47,969 bases of DNA from Aureobasidium sp. EXF-3400 (Eukaryota; Ascomycota; Dothideomycetes; Dothideales; Saccotheciaceae). Position 1 is the stretch's first letter. Each line of letters begins with the position of its first letter. Where the stretch lies: NCBI GenBank assembly GCA_024195585.1, contig SWBL01000370.1, positions 1-47,969 of the forward strand, written 5' to 3'. The notes below the pieces were generated by a model that was given only the letters and a program-made list of their open reading frames with translations, had not been told where the DNA came from and searched no databases. Below are positions 43,044 to 47,969 of this stretch, piece by piece. The position numbers were made by a program, and so were the translations under genes.

Positions 43044-43877
43044 ATGCCGCACATTGAAGAGCTGCCAACGACGGCAAAGGCAGCAGCGCCGGGATGGAGT
43101 TATGTCGTCGACACGGGATACGATCCCTCCAAGGCCGCCATCAACCCATCGAGTCGCAAGCGTGTGCGCGCCGCTACAGCAGGCCTCAGTCAAGGCGATC
43201 TCACCGTCCGCCAGCAGACTGCCATCCAACGACATTTGGACGATCTCGACAAGGATAGCCATAAGCCCGTCAACATTGCTCCGCCCAAATCAAAATCGAA
43301 CCGTCGTCAAACGCAGAACACGCGGCGCATTCTGGCCTCGGGCAAGGACTTTTCGCATTACCTGGATCAGGACGAAGCTGCCTTGGCTTCCAAGCAGCAC
43401 CATGGCCTGGAAGTCGACATAGAACCTCCGAAAGCTCCCCAAAGAGCGAGCAAGACGCCTATTGCCAGACGCAAACCACAACAAACCCCCATCGCTATCG
43501 AACAAAGTCCAGCTCCGACTGCTGTCAACTCCAATGCCCCTTCCACCGCTCCCTCAGCGCCCCTGATACCTGCTTTCCTCAAGCCTTATCTTGTCGACTC
43601 TTCTATTGACTCGCCCCAACTTCAACACGATTCTCTGCTTTCACCGCCAGCTCCACTTACAGCTACCACGGCCGAAATTGAGGCTCTGCTCTCAGCACCA
43701 CAACTCTCATACAATGCCGCACGCTCTGCACCTAGTCCAGCTACCGCTCCACCACAAAGAGTCTTTTGTGAGATGTGTGGGTACTGGGGCCGCGTCAAAT
43801 GCTTAAAGTGCGGCTCTCGTGTTTGCGGTCTCGAGTGCAAGAGCGCTCACGAGGAGAGCAGATGCATCAGATTCTGA
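43044..43877 (+). CDS. HIT-type zinc-finger protein, Vps71/ZNHIT1-like
   Basis: Probable subunit of the SWR1 chromatin-remodelling complex (yeast Vps71, human ZNHIT1), which places H2A.Z in nucleosomes. Intronless, 277 residues from the ATG at 43044. An upstream in-frame ATG (42936) would add 36 residues that lack family features. The defining zf-HIT domain is at the extreme C-terminus: CEMCGYWGRVKC, CGSRVC, C and H/C ligands to residue 275. Upstream are a basic NRRQTQNTRRIL region and a long Pro/Ala/Ser linker (about 140-235). Bcd1-type HIT proteins carry the finger near the N-terminus, so the Vps71 reading is preferred. Confidence 0.85.
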   Translation: MPHIEELPTTAKAAAPGWSYVVDTGYDPSKAAINPSSRKRVRAATAGLSQGDLTVRQQTAIQRHLDDLDKDSHKPVNIAPPKSKSNRRQTQNTRRILASGKDFSHYLDQDEAALASKQHHGLEVDIEPPKAPQRASKTPIARRKPQQTPIAIEQSPAPTAVNSNAPSTAPSAPLIPAFLKPYLVDSSIDSPQLQHDSLLSPPAPLTATTAEIEALLSAPQLSYNAARSAPSPATAPPQRVFCEMCGYWGRVKCLKCGSRVCGLECKSAHEESRCIRF

Positions 43878-44599
43878 TCTCTTCTCCCTTCTTATCTTTT
43901 TCTTCCCATGATACCCATTCTTCGCTATACTCATCCACACAAAGTTACGATTGCTACGATTTGTCTAAATGCACGAGACCAACCTTGACAACACAGTCTG
44001 TAGCGTTGTGCTATCGCGCTTGCTTCATCTGGTCTGGAATATACACGCTGTAACCTCTGGGCCTCTTTGCTTTTCGTCCTCCGATTTAATCAAGAAAACA
44101 CGATACTGCCTTGCTTCTGACGCACGCGGGAAATGCAGATCCATATGAAACATAGTATATTAAACCTCTGGGGTAAATCCGGCACGTGGACCTTTTTTAG
44201 ATCAATCGTAGCCCCGCAAGCCTTCTTGACAGGCTTCTGATGCCCAAAACGACCAATCAAGGGGTCGCACAAGTTTAGCGATGCGCATCTTGCTACGCAT
44301 TCGCTTAGAACCGTGCACATATTCAATACGACTACGGAACTTCTGGCAAGGTCCTTCAGCTGCATCGCTTTCGATAGCTTGACCCCATGGCCACCCCGTC
44401 ATCGCTGCCCTACGCCGCTAGAACAAGCCAGATTACAGGCCTCACAGATGATGGAGGCCGCTATCCTAGAGCCGCTGTCCCGATCATCTCTATCAGAGGG
44501 GAGTCAAGGTTTCGGCTGCTCTCTGACCATGTTTGTAGTTTTGTAAACTTATAATACATCCTTCCCCAAAGCTTGCGTTCTTGTGGTTTCTACTCAAAC
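43878..44599. other. Promoter region of GH3 gene
   Basis: 722 bp with no supported gene. TATAAT at 44550-44555, about 50 bp before the ATG, may be the TATA element. No exact GGCTAAA site was noticed here, unlike the xylanase promoter. Confidence 0.45.
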
Positions 44600-47220
44600 A
44601 TGCATGCTAAATCATTCTGCCGGCTCTTTGCCGGACTACTTTTGATCTGGACCTATGGCTCGGCTATCGTCAGCGCGCAAAGTACCACTCAGCCCTCTCT
44701 TGCTCAGATCACAAGTGCTTTGGCGTCTGCTGCTGGCCCTGGAACTGGTGCCACATCTCTAGGCAGTGTTTTGACAGAAGCTGGTAGTACTCTGGAAGGT
44801 TTCATCTCCGATACCATTGCTCAACTTGCAAAATGGACGACTCTTATCCTCTTTCCTGAGCGTTACTATTCCTATGGACGTTCACCTCCTGTTTATCCGT
44901 CGCCGCAGGGCCAAGGCAGTGGAGACTGGTCGCAAGCGTATAGTCAAGCCAAAGCTCTGGTGGCTCAGATGACTGTCCAGGAGAAAGCAAATATAACTCT
45001 GGGTTCTTCGGAAACACATAGTTGCAGTGGCTTCACTGGCAGCGTACCTCGTCTTGGTTTCCCAGGCATGTGCTTGAATGATGCTGAGAGCGGAGTTCGC
45101 ACTGCTAGCAAGGTCAATGGCTATCCTGCACAACTTCACATCGGAGCCTCTTGGAACAGGTCTCTGGCATATGACCGCGCATATCATATCGGTCGAGAAT
45201 TCAAGACAAAGGGTGTCAATGTCCTTCTTGGTCCGGTAGCTGGTCCTTTAGGCAGGATTGCAACCGGAGGACGTAACTGGGAAGGCTTCTCGAATGACCC
45301 ATACCTGTCAGGCTCCCTGATTGCACCTACTATTCAAGGCATGCAGCGCTCCGTCATTGCTTGTGTCAAACATTTTATCGCCAACGAGCAGGAGACCAAC
45401 CGTAGTCCGTTTCTCCAGGGCTTTATCAGTGGCTTGATCAACTTGAACAACTCAGTCTCATCAAATCTCGATGATAGGACTATGCACGAGCTGTATCTAT
45501 GGCCTTTCTATGATGCTGTGAAAGCTGGAGCTGGCTCGACCATGTGCTCATACCAGAGAGTCAACAACAGTTATGCTGTAAGTACTGTATGTTCTTCGAC
45601 ATCAACATACCGCTGACCACTTTCCAGTGCCAAAACAGCAAGACTATGAATGGTCTCCTGAAGACTGAATTGGGCTTCGAAGGCTTTGTGCTGAGCGATT
45701 GGTATGCGCAGCATACAGGCGTGGCTAGTGTGAATGCAGGTCTAGACATGGTCATGCCCAGCTCCATGTATCTGGACATCAACAGCTTCGCTACTGCGGT
45801 CAGAAATGGTTCAATCAATAGCACTCGTCTAGACGACATGGCCACTCGTATTCTAGCGACCTGGTATCGATTTGCCAACTTGTCAAATCCGGGATTGAAC
45901 GATGCCGATGCACGTCAGGCAGAATCAGAGGCTACGCTATTCCAAGGTGCTATTGAAGGCCATGTGCTGGTCAAAAACCTGAATAACGCACTTCCACTCA
46001 GCAAACCCAAAGTCCTGTCACTTTTCGGATACGATGCTCCCGGCGGAATAAATACATCCGCTACTGACTCGCAGCTCTATCAACAGGGCAAGCTCAATAC
46101 GCAAGCGTTTACCAACGGAAAGCCCTATACTGACCTGGATGACCTGATTTACTCGGCTCAAGTGCTTCCGGCCGGCTTCTCGGGTCCCGAGGTTGCTTTG
46201 AACGGCACGCTGTACACCGGAGGTGGATCTGGCGCTATCACACCTATGTCGTCTATTTCTCTCGAGGACGCGTTTCGTCAACAGGCTGCTATCGATGGCA
46301 CTATCCTGTACACCGAATTCACCTCGCAGAATCCTACAGTCAAAGACCCTAATAACCCGTGTTTGGTGTTTATCAATTCTCAGTCTAGCGAAGGCTGGGA
46401 TCGCAGTACGCTTGCAGATGTCTACTCCGACACGCTGGTGACAAATGTTGCTTCCCAATGTAACAACACCATGGTGTTCATCCACAGCGCAGGCGTCCGT
46501 CTCGTTGACCGCTGGATCGAGCATCCAAACATCACTGCCGTGATCTACGCCAATCTTCCAGGTCAATACAGTGGTAACTCACTAACAGAAATTGTATATG
46601 GCCGACAATCTCCCTCGGGACGTCTTCCCTTTACCGTCGCAAAGAACGAGTCAGATTATGGCTCTCTCTTACGACCAACTCTACCTGACAGAAGCAATCC
46701 CCAATACTCGCAGTCCGACTTTACCGAAGGACTGTTCATTGACTATAAGCACTTTATCCAGCAGAACATTACACCTCGTTTCGCATTTGGCTATGGTCTG
46801 ACATATTCGAGCTTCAACTACTCTTCGCTGTCAATCTCAGTCAATGCGAGTGCCATACGCTCATCAGCCCCTCCAGGCTCAACAACAAGTATTGCTGCAG
46901 AAGGCGGTACAGCATCTTTATACGACAACATCGCTACCATCTCCGTGTCTGTCGAGAACACTGGTAGTTTTGCAGCTGCCGAGGTTGCTCAACTATACAT
47001 TGGTGTCCCTGGCAGTGGTGTCCCCAAAGTCTTGCGTGGGTTTGAGAAGCAGTTGATTCAACCTGGTGCAAGTGCAGCCATGACATTCCCATTGAGGAGA
47101 AGGGATTTGAGTATTTGGGATGTGAAGAGCCAGCAGTGGATGTTGCCTTCTGGTGACTTTGTGGTGATGGTCGGAAAGAGTGTTTTGGATATTCAGGTGC
47201 AGGGTACTCTAACTCTTTAG
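44600..47220 (+). CDS. Secreted GH3 beta-glucosidase
   Basis: Extracellular family-3 glycoside hydrolase, probably a beta-glucosidase acting on cello-oligomers. Exons 44600-45577 and 45628-47220 (50-nt intron, CTGAC branch); 856 residues. A signal peptide covers about residues 1-26 (hydrophobic [16 protein letters not shown]). Residues ~27-95 are an unusual Ser/Thr/Ala/Gly-rich extension before the catalytic start. Motifs: [54 protein letters not shown] and the nucleophile Asp350 in [10 protein letters not shown]. The later half has the GH3 C domain ([12 protein letters not shown]) and a fibronectin type III-like end ([22 protein letters not shown]). The start is the ATG at 44600; a second ATG four bases on is out of frame. 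Confidence 0.95.
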
Positions 47221-47969
47221 GGGATGATTGATATGCTGTGAATATGAACAAGTTCCCTCACCATCTAGTTGTATTGGAGTTACACTGTGAGATCCTGCGA
47301 ATTCACACGCTTTCTTGCAGCCGATGTTTCTATTCTCTTGACAGGAACGGTTGTTGCTTGTATGACCCTGGTATACAATTTTCCTCGATTGATCTTTGGA
47401 GGAAGGCGCGAACAAGAACTCTTAACACGTACCTGGAGAAAGTGACTGCTAATCTAGCATCATGACCTATTGGAAGATCGCTGCTCGGGGTGTGTTGAGT
47501 ATTCGTGAGCCATTCTGTTTTACAGCTGTTTTTGGATGTCCTATCCAAGCTTTTTTTGTCAATCATCTGTATATGCCTGGAGGTATTATTGATTATGGTA
47601 TGTTGCAAGTTAGGTATCTTCAGTTCACAATCTGATCGTTTGAGCTCCTGTCTTCGGGCCGAAGGACATAGGCATCAATACTGCGGGTCTATATTCATTC
47701 GCGTGCCTCCGCTGAGTCAAGACAATACAGTCACGATCAAAAACGCAGTCCTCCAGGATGTAAGCGAGAAAGCTTTGATAAACCTTGCAGGGGATAACGA
47801 GATAGAGTAAGATTGGATCAAGACGTATGGCAGCAGAGTCAAGGTACAAAAGAAGATGTAAATCAGTCAAACAAAAATGCAAAACATACAGCAGCAGGGA
47901 TTCCCACGTGGTCACCCACCGTAGTACTAATCTGCCGTTCAACTGCTTATGTATGGCAGAGCGGACGGG
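47221..47969. other. 3' flank of GH3 gene, no gene seen
   Basis: Last 749 bp of the window. Short opposing frames only; the minus-strand frame 47625-47942 (105 residues, hydrophobic and Leu-rich) has no motif and is not called. The next gene may begin outside the window. Confidence 0.4.

Noticed and set aside
47625..47942. Leu-rich minus-strand frame at the right end
   Set aside because: No motif, no splice support and no signal-peptide logic; left uncalled.

Overview
This window is nuclear DNA of a filamentous ascomycete (Pezizomycotina). The class is probably Dothideomycetes, but that is an inference from protein flavour, not a search result. The signs of a filamentous ascomycete are many GT-AG introns of about 48-98 nt, often with CTAAC/CTGAC-like branch points; GGCTAAA-type sites upstream of a secreted GH11 xylanase; an intron-bearing tRNA-Ile; and short intergenic distances. 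I place 21 protein genes with some confidence, most with exon models that close in frame, plus one disrupted gene, one tRNA gene and tRNA relics. All exon boundaries were read by eye from splice sites and protein-family continuity.

Left part (1-15.9 kb): fatty-acid synthase alpha subunit (5' end cut off by the window edge), a soluble fumarate reductase fused to cytochrome b5, the ubiquinone monooxygenase COQ6, a small Cys-motif protein, translation factor eIF2 beta, a large protein with a BTB-like region, and a small one-pass membrane protein.

Middle (16-24.3 kb): an unrecognised 458-residue protein, then about 2.5 kb of gene-poor DNA holding a broken minus-strand gene, a tRNA-Ile(AAU) with an intron, and two tRNA-like half relics. 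Next come an MFS transporter, 1.7 kb without a gene, and a secreted GH11 xylanase.

Right part (24.6-48 kb): a KEL3-like kelch protein, a proline iminopeptidase-type hydrolase, an FSH1-type serine hydrolase, and two biotin genes. The biotin genes are bifunctional bioDA and a KAPA synthase with a C-terminal peroxisomal AKL signal. They are followed by a LACTB2-like metallo-hydrolase containing a 13-nt microexon, the SAGA deubiquitinase Ubp8, a HIT-family nucleotide hydrolase, GPI transamidase subunit Gaa1, an Rbd2-type rhomboid, an acyl-protein thioesterase, a Vps71/ZNHIT1-type zinc-finger protein, and a secreted GH3 beta-glucosidase.

Most genes are housekeeping. The coherent themes are biotin synthesis (bioF and bioDA in tandem, upstream in metabolism of biotin-dependent acetyl-CoA carboxylase and so of the fatty-acid synthase at the left edge), plant cell-wall hydrolysis (xylanase, beta-glucosidase, possibly the transporter), and head-to-head pairs with short shared promoters. 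I found no CRISPR, phage, intact transposon or secondary-metabolite backbone gene, and nothing that I can defend as a wholly new system. The best second-look items are the disrupted locus with tRNA relics at 18.6-19.6 kb, the microexons, the peroxisomal tag on the biotin enzyme, and the unrecognised proteins.
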